Positions 57,056 through 64,000 of a stretch of DNA of 64,000 bases are shown in pieces. The stretch is taken from assembly GCA_018262985.1 (NCBI GenBank), contig JADFDI010000002.1:1-64000 (forward strand), written 5' to 3'. Under the pieces are notes generated by a model, which was not told the origin of the DNA, searched no databases, and saw only the letters and a list, made by a program, of their open reading frames with translations. Source of the stretch: Spirochaetota bacterium. Lineage in GTDB: Bacteria; Spirochaetota; Spirochaetia; Treponematales; UBA12059. The translations under genes were made by a program, and so were the position numbers. The first letter of the stretch is position 1. Every line of letters starts with the position of its first letter.

Positions 57056-57519
57056 GAGGCCGGCCGCTTGACCAGGAGGCGGACGTCGCAGCGCTCCGCC
57101 CAGCGGCAGGTCGCGCACGAGGCGCCGGGGCACTCGAAGAAGTCGTTGGCCCGCTCGACCTGCTCGACGTGCCAGGAGAGGTCCTCGATGTACGCATCGA
57201 GCTGGGCCCGCCGCTTGAGCGCCTCGTCCAGTTTCTGGCGATACTTGACGGCCAGGCCCTCGCGCACGGTGGCGCCCGTCCGGTCCGCGCGCGCCATCTC
57301 GAAGAGCGCGGAGATCTCCGAGAGGGTGAGGCCGTAGTCCTTCAGCTGCTGGATGCGCTTGATGCGGATGACGTTCCGCTCCGAGTAGCGGCGGTGCTCG
57401 GAACCGTCCCGGTCCATGGACTCGATGAGCCCGAGCTCCTCGTAGAAGCGCACGGTGCGCGAGGTGATGCCGAACATCCGGACGAGCTCGCCGATCCGGT
57501 AGGAGTTTTCCTTTTCCAT
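57052..57519 (-). CDS. MerR-family regulator with C-terminal cysteine cluster
   Basis: A 155-residue regulator. From the ATG at 57519, the winged helix-turn-helix reads YRIGELVRMFGITSRTVRFY then EELGLIE and RRYSERNVIRIKRIQQLKDY, a standard MerR DNA-binding domain. A long dimerisation helix follows (KYRQKLDEALKRRAQLDAYI). The C-terminus has four cysteines, CPGASCATCRWAERC (C-x4-C-x2-C-x5-C), close in style to the [2Fe-2S] site of SoxR (C-x2-C-x-C-x5-C), so it may bind an iron-sulfur cluster or a metal. It leads the operon with the FGGY kinase and AEC carrier. It diverges from the Bmp transporter; the shared spacer is about 115 bases. Confidence 0.87.
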   Translation of the reverse strand: MEKENSYRIGELVRMFGITSRTVRFYEELGLIESMDRDGSEHRRYSERNVIRIKRIQQLKDYGLTLSEISALFEMARADRTGATVREGLAVKYRQKLDEALKRRAQLDAYIEDLSWHVEQVERANDFFECPGASCATCRWAERCDVRLLVKRPAS

Positions 57520-57569
57520 CGCTAGCGTACCCTTTACGTCAACTTGGGACCGCGGCAGCATACGTCCCG

Positions 57570-57598
57570 TGGAGTCGCCGCGGAGGCCTGAGTATACT
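57570..57598 (+). promoter_or_regulatory. Candidate promoter of the Bmp transporter operon
   Basis: TGGAGT (57570-57575), 17-base spacer, TATACT (57593-57598). The -10 sits inside a perfect 10-base palindrome GAGTATACTC (57590-57599), which could be an operator. Confidence 0.4.
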
Positions 57599-57634
57599 CC
57601 GGCGGAAACTTCGTGGACAAGGAAGGTATCTTCG

Positions 57635-58666
57635 ATGAAACGCGTCCCGCCCGCCGCCATGGCCGCCGTCCTCGCCGCCCTGCTCCTCGCCGCCTGCGCC
57701 CCCTCCGACGCTCCCTACGACTCCCTCGAGGTCGGCGTCTTCGTGCCCGGCGTCGCTTCCGGCAGTCCCATCTACGAGATGCTCGTGGAAGGCGTCCGCC
57801 GCGCCGTCGAGGCCACCCCGGGCGCTTCGATGACCGTGGTCGAGGCCGGCTTCAACCAGGCCGAGTGGCTCGACAAGCTTTCCGCCCTGGCCGGCTCGGG
57901 CAAGTTCGGCCTCATCGTGACCTCGAATCCGGCCCTCCCGGAACTGTGCGCGGTGGTCGCGGAGCAGTATCCGCGCGCCCGCTTCCTCGTGGCCGACGCC
58001 TGGCTCCAGGGCAACGAGGCCATCCACACCGTGCTCTACAACCAGCTCGAGCAAGGTTACCTCGCCGGCTACCTGGCCGGCCTCGTGACCACGGGCGGCG
58101 CCCCCGGTTCGAACCCGGACAAGAAGGTGGGCCTGGTCATCGCCCAGACCTACCCGACCCTGGACAAGCTCATCGAGCCGGGCTTCCGCGCGGGACTCGC
58201 GGCGGTGGATCCGGCCATCGAGCTCGAGACCCGCGTCGTCGGCAACTGGTTCGACGCCGCGAAGGCCGGCGAGCTCGCCAAGGGCCTCTTCGATTCGGGC
58301 GTCGACGTCGTCCTGCCCATCGCCGGCGGAGCCAACCAGGGCGTGCTTTCGGTCGCCTCCGAATCCGGCAGGCGCGTGATCCTGCTCGAAAGCGGCGCGG
58401 GCGTGAACTACGACCCCGCGGTCGTGGCGGGCTCGGCCTGGATCGCGCAGGACCGTCTGGTCGAGGAGAAGGTGAAAGCCCTGCTCGGCGGGGCGAAGGG
58501 GCTTTACGGCACCGCCGAGGTCAAGGGATTCGCCGAAGGCTACGTCGGCTTCGCGGACGACGCGCCGTGGTTCCTGGCCCTGCCCGCGGAGACGCGCGAA
58601 CGCTTCGCCGCCGCGGAAAAAGCGCTCGCCGCCGGCGCGCCGGCCTTCCCCGTCACCGGTTTCTGA
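57635..58666 (+). CDS. BMP/PnrA-family nucleoside-binding lipoprotein
   Basis: A 343-residue lipoprotein: signal peptide with lipobox LLLAAC (Cys at about 21). It has the periplasmic binding fold of the Bmp/Med/TmpC family, which includes the purine-nucleoside receptor PnrA of T. pallidum. Visible features: LEVGVFVPGVASGSPIYEML, VEAGFNQAEWLDKLSALAG, FLVADAWLQGN, NQLEQGYLAGYLAGLVT, KKVGLVIAQTYP, NWFDAAKAGELAKGLFDSGV, VVLPIAGGANQGVL. AAGGAAGG precedes the ATG at 57635. It is followed by a hairpin and then the ATPase and two permeases, so it supplies the substrate-binding part of the transporter. Riboflavin-type (RfuA) specificity is an alternative. Confidence 0.88.
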   Translation: MKRVPPAAMAAVLAALLLAACAPSDAPYDSLEVGVFVPGVASGSPIYEMLVEGVRRAVEATPGASMTVVEAGFNQAEWLDKLSALAGSGKFGLIVTSNPALPELCAVVAEQYPRARFLVADAWLQGNEAIHTVLYNQLEQGYLAGYLAGLVTTGGAPGSNPDKKVGLVIAQTYPTLDKLIEPGFRAGLAAVDPAIELETRVVGNWFDAAKAGELAKGLFDSGVDVVLPIAGGANQGVLSVASESGRRVILLESGAGVNYDPAVVAGSAWIAQDRLVEEKVKALLGGAKGLYGTAEVKGFAEGYVGFADDAPWFLALPAETRERFAAAEKALAAGAPAFPVTGF

Positions 58667-58684
58667 CTGTAGATTGGATCGGAA

Positions 58685-58709
58685 CGGGGAAGGGGCCATC
58701 CCTTCCCCG
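58685..58709 (+). promoter_or_regulatory. Intercistronic hairpin between lipoprotein and ATPase genes
   Basis: A perfect 10-base stem (CGGGGAAGGG / CCCTTCCCCG, 58685-58694 and 58700-58709) with a GCCAT loop and no T-run. Such hairpins between a binding-protein gene and its transporter genes often stabilise the upstream mRNA or cause partial termination. Confidence 0.6.
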
Positions 58710-58731
58710 CGTTCCTTCCTATCGAGGCAGC

Positions 58732-60237
58732 ATGGCGCTCCTTTCCGCGATCGGCGTATCGAAGTATTACCCCTCGACCTCCACCAGGGCCAACGACGGG
58801 ATCGACTTCCGCGTCGAGGCGGGCGAGTTCGTCGCGCTCGTGGGAGAGAACGGCGCCGGAAAATCCACGTTCGCGCGCATCGTCGCGGGGCTCGAGGAGC
58901 CCGATTCTGGAGAACTCAGGATCAAAGGCACCCTCCTGCGACGCGGCCGCCCGGGAGAGGCCGAGCGCCTCGGGGTTGGCTTCGTGCCCCAGGTCTCCTC
59001 GCTGGCGCCGGGGCTGAGCGTCGCCGAGAACCTGGTACTGGGGCGCGAGCCCCTCCGCTTCGGCTTCCTGCTCGACCTCAGGCGGGCAGAGTACGAGGCG
59101 GCCATGCTCGCCGAGCGCTATGGATTCCCGCTCGATCCGGGCGCGACGGTCGCTTCGCTCGCTCCCGCCGAACGCCGCTCCGCCGACATCCTGCGGGCCC
59201 TCGCCCGCGGGGCGGACCTCCTCGTGCTCGACGAGCCGACTTCCATCCTGACCGAGGCCGAGGCCGGGAAGCTGTTCGACCTGCTGGACCGGCTCAGGGA
59301 GGCGGGCAAGGGCGTGATCCTCATCAGCCATCGCATCCGCGAGGTGCTCGAGGTATCCGACCGCATCGTCGTGCTGCGCAAGGGTCGCGTCGAAGCCTCG
59401 CTCAGGCCCGATGAAACGGACGAACGCTCGTTGGCGGCCCTGGCCGCCAACGCGATCCCCCGCGAACGCGCGCGCAAGCCGCCGACCGCGCCGGGACCGA
59501 CGCGACTCGAATTCAGGGCTGCCTCGCTGGGGAAAAGCGGGAGCGCCGCGGCGCGGGCCGTTTCGTTCGAGCTCCGCGCCGGGGAGGTGCTCGGCATCGC
59601 CGCGCTGGCGGGCAACGGGCTGGACGCGCTCGAAGACCTGGCGGCGGCCGAGCGCGAGCCCGAGGCCGGCGAGGTGCTCGTTTTCGGCGGCCGCGTCAAG
59701 CCTCGCGAGCGTTCGTCGCTCCGCCGCGAGCGCCTGGCCTACCTTCCGACCGACCGCGAAGGCAGGGGGCTTTCCCCGCGAGCCAGCCTCGTCGACAACG
59801 CGCTGGCCCGGACCCTCGCCGGAGGCGGCCGGAAGGCCCTCCGGGGTTCGCGCGCGATGAGGGAGGCGGCGCTCCGCCAGAACGCCTGGTTCGGCCTCCG
59901 CGCCGAACCCTCGCGCCCCGCGTCGACTCTCTCGGGCGGAAACCGCCAGCGCCTCGTCGCCGCGCGGGAGCTTTCGGGCAGTCCCGACCTCGTCATCGCG
60001 GCGAACCCGAGCCAGGGACTCGACGCGAGCGCGCAGGCCGACCTCTGGTCGCGGCTCTCCGAGCTCGCGCGCGCGGGAAGCGCGGTGCTCCTGCTCACCT
60101 CCAGCGCCGAAGAGCTGCTGGCCGTCTCGACGAGGGCCGCCGTGCTCTACCGCGGGCGGCTGAAACTCCTCGCCGAGGATCCCGCGAGGATCGACGTCCA
60201 TTCGGTCGCCGCCGCCATGTCGGGAGCCGCGTCGTGA
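58732..60237 (+). CDS. Nucleoside-type ABC transporter, duplicated ATP-binding protein
   Basis: A 501-residue protein with two ATPase domains, as in sugar and Bmp-type nucleoside transporters. Domain 1 has a good Walker A (GENGAGKST), an unusual signature (LAPAERRSADILRAL), Walker B LLVLDEPTSILT and H-loop LISHRIREV. Domain 2 has a degenerate Walker A (ALAGNGLDAL), a canonical signature (LSGGNRQRLVAAREL), Walker B DLVIAANPSQGLD, and LLTSSAEELL at the H-loop position. These are usual features of the YufO/RfuB class. It lies downstream of the lipoprotein gene, and the permease gene overlaps its stop by four bases. Confidence 0.9.
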   Translation: MALLSAIGVSKYYPSTSTRANDGIDFRVEAGEFVALVGENGAGKSTFARIVAGLEEPDSGELRIKGTLLRRGRPGEAERLGVGFVPQVSSLAPGLSVAENLVLGREPLRFGFLLDLRRAEYEAAMLAERYGFPLDPGATVASLAPAERRSADILRALARGADLLVLDEPTSILTEAEAGKLFDLLDRLREAGKGVILISHRIREVLEVSDRIVVLRKGRVEASLRPDETDERSLAALAANAIPRERARKPPTAPGPTRLEFRAASLGKSGSAAARAVSFELRAGEVLGIAALAGNGLDALEDLAAAEREPEAGEVLVFGGRVKPRERSSLRRERLAYLPTDREGRGLSPRASLVDNALARTLAGGGRKALRGSRAMREAALRQNAWFGLRAEPSRPASTLSGGNRQRLVAARELSGSPDLVIAANPSQGLDASAQADLWSRLSELARAGSAVLLLTSSAEELLAVSTRAAVLYRGRLKLLAEDPARIDVHSVAAAMSGAAS

Positions 60238-61277
60238 AGGTCCCCTCCATCCGCGTCCCCGTTTCCGCTGGCAGCCTGCTGCGCGTCGCGGCGCCGTCCC
60301 TCGCGGCGATCGTCGCGGGACCCCTCGTCGTGGCGCTCTTTTCCGGCGCTCCCGGCGCAGCCATCGCCGCCTTCGCCTTCGGACCGGTCTCGAGCGCGGG
60401 CGCGGCGTCGGCGTTCATCGAACAATCCGCCCTGCTCGCGCTCTGCGCTCTCGGAGCCGCCCTGGCCTTCCGCTCGGGCAGCTTCAACCTGGGCGGGGAG
60501 GGCCAGCTCTACGCGGGCGGACTGGCCGGGGTGCTCGCGGCCCTCGCGCTGCCTTCGGCTTCCCCGGCCTTCGCGCTCGCGACGGCGCTCGCGGCCGGAG
60601 CGCTCGGAGGCGCCGCGCTTGCCCTTCCGAGCGCCCTGGGCAAGCGCTTCGCCGGCGCCGACGTGCTCCTCTCCAGCTTCCTCGTCTCGCAGGCGGCCGT
60701 CCTCGCCATCGACTGGCTCATCGCCTCGCCCCTGCGCGACGCGGAGAGCAACCTGATCGCGACGCGGATGGTATCGCGCGCCATTTTGCCCGACCGCGCT
60801 CTCTTCCCCGCGGGCTACGCCCCCTACGCGGCGCTGCTGTTCGCCGCCGCTCTGGCCCTCTTCTTCGCGCGCACCGGCGAGGGTCGCGCGGTCGACCTCT
60901 ACGGCGGAAACCCGACCTTCGCCAGGAGCGTGGGCCTCCCCGTCGGTACGCTCGCCCTTTGGCCGCTCGTGGGCGCGGGCGCCCTGCACGGACTCGCCGG
61001 GGCCTTCATCGCGCTCGGCCCCGCCGGAAGGGCGGTGCGCGGCATGTCGGGCGGGATGGGCTGGACCGCTATCGCGGTGAGCCTGCTCGCGGCAAACCGT
61101 CCTCTCGCCATACTGCCGGCCGCCCTGCTGCTGGGCTGGCTCGACTCGGGCGCCCGACAGGCCGCCGTGTTCGCGGGCGTGCCCTTCGACGCCGCCCTGC
61201 TCGTCAAGGCTTTCGTGCTGCTCCTCGCCACCGCGCGCCTCCTGCCGCCTCGAGCGCGGCGCGGGGTAGCTTCGTGA
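60234..61277 (+). CDS. Nucleoside-type ABC transporter permease 1
   Basis: A 347-residue inner membrane permease of the BPD_transp_2 (YufP-like) class, starting at GTG 60234 on a GTGA overlap. About nine hydrophobic helices. The diagnostic segment FRSGSFNLGGEGQLYAGGLA matches the xFNIGxEGQ signature of this permease family; GALHGLAGAFIALGPAGRAV and MSGGMGWTAIAVSLLAANRP are the later conserved block. It forms the membrane channel together with the next gene product. Confidence 0.9.
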   Translation: MKVPSIRVPVSAGSLLRVAAPSLAAIVAGPLVVALFSGAPGAAIAAFAFGPVSSAGAASAFIEQSALLALCALGAALAFRSGSFNLGGEGQLYAGGLAGVLAALALPSASPAFALATALAAGALGGAALALPSALGKRFAGADVLLSSFLVSQAAVLAIDWLIASPLRDAESNLIATRMVSRAILPDRALFPAGYAPYAALLFAAALALFFARTGEGRAVDLYGGNPTFARSVGLPVGTLALWPLVGAGALHGLAGAFIALGPAGRAVRGMSGGMGWTAIAVSLLAANRPLAILPAALLLGWLDSGARQAAVFAGVPFDAALLVKAFVLLLATARLLPPRARRGVAS

Positions 61278-62182
61278 GCTGGCTGCTTTCGCTGCCCGGC
61301 GACGCCGTCGCGCAAGGCGGCTCCATCGCGCTGGCGGCGCTCGGCGGCCTCGCGAGCGACGCCGCGGGCGTGCTCAACACCGCGCTCGAAGGCTTCATGT
61401 CGCTCGGGGCCTTCGTCTTCGCCTTGGTGGCCCCTCGCGCCGGCGCCTTCGCGGGCAACCTGGCCGCCGCCTCGGCCGCCTGCATGCTCGCCGCCGTGAT
61501 CATCCACGCCGTGTTCAAGCTGCGGGCGGACATCTTCGTCGCCGGCCTCGCCGGAAACCTGCTCGTACAGGGCGGGGTGGCCTTGCTCTCGTGGCGGGCC
61601 TTCGGCACGAAGGGCGTCGTGGCCTTGCCCGAGCTGTTGTCGGCCCGCCTCGATCCGGGCCCGCTGGCGGAGCTGCCCGTCATCGGGACGCTCGCCTCCC
61701 AGCGACCCTCGACCTTGGTCCTCTACGTCCTCGCCGCCCTGCTCTGGCTGCTCCTCGCCGGGACGCCCTTGGGTCTCCGGCTGCGAGCCGCGGGGCAGCG
61801 GGAGGAAGCCCTCTCCCTCGCGGGCGTTAATCCGTCCCGCGTACGCTTCATGGCCTTCGCGATTTCCGGCATGGCCGCCGCGATCGCCGGCGCCTCCTTG
61901 AGCGCGCAGACGGGCGCCTGGGTGCCGGGCTCCACCTCGGGCCGGGGCTGGATCGCCCTCGTCGCGGTGTACCTCGGAAGACGCAGGCCCGGCGGAGCGG
62001 TGGCGGCTTCGCTGGGTTTCGCGGCGCTCTTCGCCGCGTCGAACGGCCTCCAGGTTTTCGACGCGCCGCCTGAGCTCGTGCTCGCGCTGCCCTACGTCGC
62101 GACCGCCCTGCTCGTGCTCGCCGGCAAGGCCAGGCTCCCCCGCCTCAGGCCCCGGGACGAAGGTCCGGGCCGCGAAGGCTAG
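61274..62182 (+). CDS. Nucleoside-type ABC transporter permease 2
   Basis: A 302-residue permease starting at GTG 61274, overlapping permease 1 by four bases. Motifs of the YufQ-like class: the early GVLNTALEGFMSLGAFVFAL (family N..xEGxM), FVAGLAGNLLVQGGVALLS, LGLRLRAAGQREEALSLAGV with NPSRVRFMAFAISGMAAAIA, and TSGRGWIALVAVYLGRRRPG. Eight or nine hydrophobic helices. It completes the four-gene transporter; the 3' end is 50 bases before the iscR promoter. Confidence 0.9.
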   Translation: MSWLLSLPGDAVAQGGSIALAALGGLASDAAGVLNTALEGFMSLGAFVFALVAPRAGAFAGNLAAASAACMLAAVIIHAVFKLRADIFVAGLAGNLLVQGGVALLSWRAFGTKGVVALPELLSARLDPGPLAELPVIGTLASQRPSTLVLYVLAALLWLLLAGTPLGLRLRAAGQREEALSLAGVNPSRVRFMAFAISGMAAAIAGASLSAQTGAWVPGSTSGRGWIALVAVYLGRRRPGGAVAASLGFAALFAASNGLQVFDAPPELVLALPYVATALLVLAGKARLPRLRPRDEGPGREG

Positions 62183-62232
62183 GGCGCGCTTCCCGGTACG
62201 CGACGACGAGGCGACGGCGTTTCCTTCCAGTC

Positions 62233-62261
62233 TTGACCGGCGCGGCGGGGAAGGGTATAAT
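62233..62261 (+). promoter_or_regulatory. Promoter of the iscR-iscS-iscU operon
   Basis: TTGACC (62233-62238), 17-base spacer, perfect TATAAT (62256-62261). The best promoter in the window. Confidence 0.75.
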
Positions 62262-62264
62262 CCT

Positions 62265-62284
62265 AGTATTCAGATAGGAATACT
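62265..62284. promoter_or_regulatory. Inverted-repeat operator over the isc transcription start
   Basis: AGTATT (62265-62270), eight-base spacer, AATACT (62279-62284), beginning three bases after the -10 box and so covering the likely start of transcription. Well placed for autorepression by the Rrf2/IscR-type protein encoded next. Confidence 0.65.
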
Positions 62285-62295
62285 GGAGATTGCCT

Positions 62296-62700
62296 TTGTT
62301 CCAGGTCTCGACGCGGATACAGTACGGCCTCAGGGCGCTGGCCTACCTCGCCGGCAAGGACGGTCCCGCCAGCGCGACGGAGATCGCCGGAGCCGAGGGA
62401 ATACCGGGCAAGTACCTCGAAGGCATACTCGGCCAGCTGACCGCCTCGGGGCTCCTCCGCTCCGAGCGGGGGAAGAACGGCGGCTACCGGCTTTCGCTGC
62501 CCGCGGCCGAGGTTACCGTGCTCAGCATCGTCGAGGCTCTCGAGGGGGAGATACGGCCGACCGAGTGCGCCGCCGGTCCCGGCGCCTGCGACCACGACCT
62601 CGCCTGCCTGCCCCGCCGCTTCTGGCTCGGGCTCAAGACCGCGGTGGACGAGTACCTCCGTTCCCGTACCCTGCTCGACGTCATCGATCCCGCTTCCTGA
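62296..62700 (+). CDS. iscR: Rrf2/IscR-family transcriptional regulator
   Basis: A 134-residue winged-helix regulator. I choose TTG 62296 because GGAG (62285-62288) is seven bases upstream; an in-frame TTG at 62290 is too close to it. The N-terminus FQVSTRIQYGLRALAYLAGK is the Rrf2 family opening; then ATEIAGAEGIPGKYLEGILG and the wing LRSERGKNGGYRLSLPA. The cluster cysteines lie in the C-terminal third (TECAAGPGACDHDLACLPRR: three Cys), consistent with an iron-sulfur sensor. It stands directly before iscS and iscU and probably represses its own operon through the palindrome in the promoter. Confidence 0.9.
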   Translation: MFQVSTRIQYGLRALAYLAGKDGPASATEIAGAEGIPGKYLEGILGQLTASGLLRSERGKNGGYRLSLPAAEVTVLSIVEALEGEIRPTECAAGPGACDHDLACLPRRFWLGLKTAVDEYLRSRTLLDVIDPAS

Positions 62701-62711
62701 AAGGAGCCCCC

Positions 62712-63881
62712 ATGGAACGCCGCATCGTATACATGGACTACAACGCCACGACGCCCCTCCACCCGCTCGTCCGGGACGCGATGACGGCGGATATGGGCGT
62801 CTTCGCCAACGCCTCGAGCATGCACGAGGCCGGGCGCGCCGCGAAGGCGAGGGTCGACTCAGCCCGCGCCGAGGTCGCGAAGCTCGCCGGGGTGCCGAAC
62901 CCTGACGAGCTCGTCTTCACCTCGGGCGGTTCGGAATCGAACAACACCGTCTTCGCGACCATGTTCCACGTAGGGCGGAGAGGCGGCCGCCGCAAGATCG
63001 TCACCACTGCCATCGAGCATCCCTGCGTGGTCAACGCCGCCTCCTGGCTCCGCGAAGAGGGCTTCCCCGTGGTCTTCCTTCCCGTGGACGCCTCCGGGCG
63101 CGTGGACATGGAGGCCGCGGAGCGCGAGATCGACGCCGACACCTTGCTCGTCTCGGTCATGTCCGCCAACAACGAGATCGGCACGATCCAGGACGTTCCG
63201 GCCCTCTGCCGCATGGCCAAGGCGAAAGGCGCGCTCTTCCACACCGACGCCACCCAGTCCGCGGGCAAGGTTCCCGTCGAGGCGGCCGCCTGGGGCGTCG
63301 ACTACCTGACCCTCTCGGCCCACAAGATCTACGGCCCCAAGGGAGTCGGCGCCCTCTACGTCCGCAAGGGCGCGCCCATCGAGCCCCTGATCCGCGGCGG
63401 GCACCAGGAGCACGGCCGACGGGCGGGCACCTACAACAACATCGGGATCCTCGGCTTCGGCCTCGCGGCCCGCCTCGCGCTCGAGGACCTCGAGGGAAGG
63501 GCGGCCCGCGTCCGGGTCATGCGGAACCGGCTGCGCGACGGCATCGTGGAACGCGTGCCGGACGTCCGCGTGAACGGACACGCCACCGAGGTGCTGCCGA
63601 ACACGCTCAACGTATCCTTCCCCGGCGCGGAGGGCGAGGCCATCCTCCTCTACCTCGACCTCGAGGGCGTCCAGGTCTCCACGGGTTCCGCCTGCGCCTC
63701 CGGGAGCCTCGAGCCGAGCCACGTGCTGCTGGCCACGGGCGTCGGTCCCGAGCTCGCGCACGGATCGATCCGGTTCAGCCTCGGCTCGCTCACGAGCAAC
63801 GAGGACGTGGACTACGTCCTCGAGGTACTTCCCCCGATCATCAAGCGGCTTCGCCGCATGTCCACGGTCAGCGTGGCCTAG
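62712..63881 (+). CDS. iscS: Cysteine desulfurase
   Basis: A 389-residue PLP enzyme delivering sulfur from cysteine for iron-sulfur clusters. AAAGGAG precedes the ATG at 62712. Motifs: MDYNATTPLHPLV, FTSGGSESNNTVF, TTAIEHPCVVNAASW, SANNEIGTIQD, HTDATQSAGKV, the PLP lysine in LSAHKIYGPKGVGALYV, RRAGTYNN, and the catalytic cysteine loop VSTGSACASGSLEPSHVL. Length and motifs fit group I NifS/IscS; the spacing of genes (iscR-iscS-iscU) supports the housekeeping Isc role. The product would serve MiaB and the iron-sulfur dehydrogenase in this window. Confidence 0.93.
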   Translation: MERRIVYMDYNATTPLHPLVRDAMTADMGVFANASSMHEAGRAAKARVDSARAEVAKLAGVPNPDELVFTSGGSESNNTVFATMFHVGRRGGRRKIVTTAIEHPCVVNAASWLREEGFPVVFLPVDASGRVDMEAAEREIDADTLLVSVMSANNEIGTIQDVPALCRMAKAKGALFHTDATQSAGKVPVEAAAWGVDYLTLSAHKIYGPKGVGALYVRKGAPIEPLIRGGHQEHGRRAGTYNNIGILGFGLAARLALEDLEGRAARVRVMRNRLRDGIVERVPDVRVNGHATEVLPNTLNVSFPGAEGEAILLYLDLEGVQVSTGSACASGSLEPSHVLLATGVGPELAHGSIRFSLGSLTSNEDVDYVLEVLPPIIKRLRRMSTVSVA

Positions 63882-63899
63882 CAGGACAAGGAGCATCCC

Positions 63900-64000
63900 A
63901 TGGACGCCATGCAGTGGCTGTATTCGGACATCGTCCTCGATCACTTCAAGAATCCCCGCAACGTCTTCGACCCGGACGAGAAGTTCGCCTACGAAGCGGA
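63900..64000 (+). CDS. iscU: Iron-sulfur scaffold protein IscU/NifU, N-terminal part (truncated by window edge)
   Basis: Starts at the ATG at 63900 with an AAGGAG site, 18 bases after iscS. The 33 visible residues contain LYSDIVLDHFKNPRNVFDPD, the standard opening of IscU/NifU N-terminal domains. The cluster-ligand cysteines lie beyond the window, so whether this is IscU or a longer NifU-type protein cannot be decided. Confidence 0.88.
   Translation, partial: MDAMQWLYSDIVLDHFKNPRNVFDPDEKFAYEA

Noticed and set aside
57520..57560. TTGACG on the minus strand as the merR -35 box
   Set aside because: A 17-base spacer would put the -10 on top of the merR start codon; no usable -10 follows.
1..64000. 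tRNA, rRNA, riboswitch or CRISPR array
   Set aside because: I looked for cloverleaf-like 3' ends, spaced direct repeats and conserved riboswitch cores in the spacers and saw none; a covariance-model scan would be needed to exclude small RNAs.

Overview
The window is very GC-rich and densely coded, and it comes from a spirochaete related to Treponema/Spirochaeta. The strongest evidence is a cytoplasmic filament protein gene (cfpA, 11707-13758). It is flanked by homologues of genes that, as I recall, sit beside cfpA in Treponema pallidum: a pyruvate phosphate dikinase-like gene (14888-17536), a von Willebrand A protein (10494-11432) and a homologue of the surface protein pallilysin/Tp0751 (7962-9464). 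A split PurH, a GldF-GldG fusion, a PnrA/Bmp lipoprotein transporter and a MurE with a non-DAP-type motif fit this placement.

Layout. 1-656: right-hand end of an IS21-family element (5' part of istA plus terminal repeats). 771-4637: folate and purine genes (folD, folE2, purH in two pieces). 4770-7942: small membrane protein, miaB with an apparent CTG start, LapA-like protein and SPOR protein. 7962-11432 (minus): operon VWA > DHH phosphoesterase > pallilysin-like protein. 11707-17536 (plus): cfpA, an unknown protein and a PPDK-like protein. 17678-24757: unknown protein, TPR protein, orphan histidine kinase, HD-domain protein, ornithine aminotransferase, solute-binding protein. 24895-28153 (minus): ddl, murE, outer-membrane-type protein. 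28347-30414: queD and an orphan adenine methyltransferase. 30424-33432 (minus): DEAD-box helicase, adenosine deaminase. 33558-38677: RNase Z and a Gld-like ABC system. 38757-43487: degenerate GGDEF-like membrane protein, MEMO protein, murD, unknown protein. 43641-48044: ZIP transporter and a heterodimeric ABC exporter. 48334-54448: two-subunit iron-sulfur flavoprotein dehydrogenase and two exported paralogues built of repeated modules. 54573-57519 (minus): merR > FGGY kinase > AEC carrier. 57635-62182: Bmp-type nucleoside ABC transporter. 62296-64000: iscR-iscS-iscU, running off the right edge.

Working together. Purine supply appears both synthetic (folD, purH) and scavenging (Bmp transporter, adenosine deaminase). 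Cell-wall precursor genes (murE-ddl, murD) lie near ornithine aminotransferase, and spirochaete peptidoglycan can contain L-ornithine. The isc genes would supply clusters for MiaB and the flavoprotein dehydrogenase. Many downstream genes overlap the preceding one by 1-4 bases, implying tight translational coupling.

The most unusual signals are: (1) a class of genes with a -10 box only 6-9 bases before the start codon and no ribosome-binding site, suggesting leaderless mRNAs; (2) a PPDK-like protein whose ATP-grasp residues are lost while its swivel histidine and PEP domain are kept; (3) a pallilysin homologue without HEXXH; (4) AT-hook-like tails on CfpA and its neighbour; (5) the module-repeat paralogues at 51681-54448. 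No tRNA, rRNA or CRISPR array was seen, and no gene-free stretch exceeds about 300 bases.
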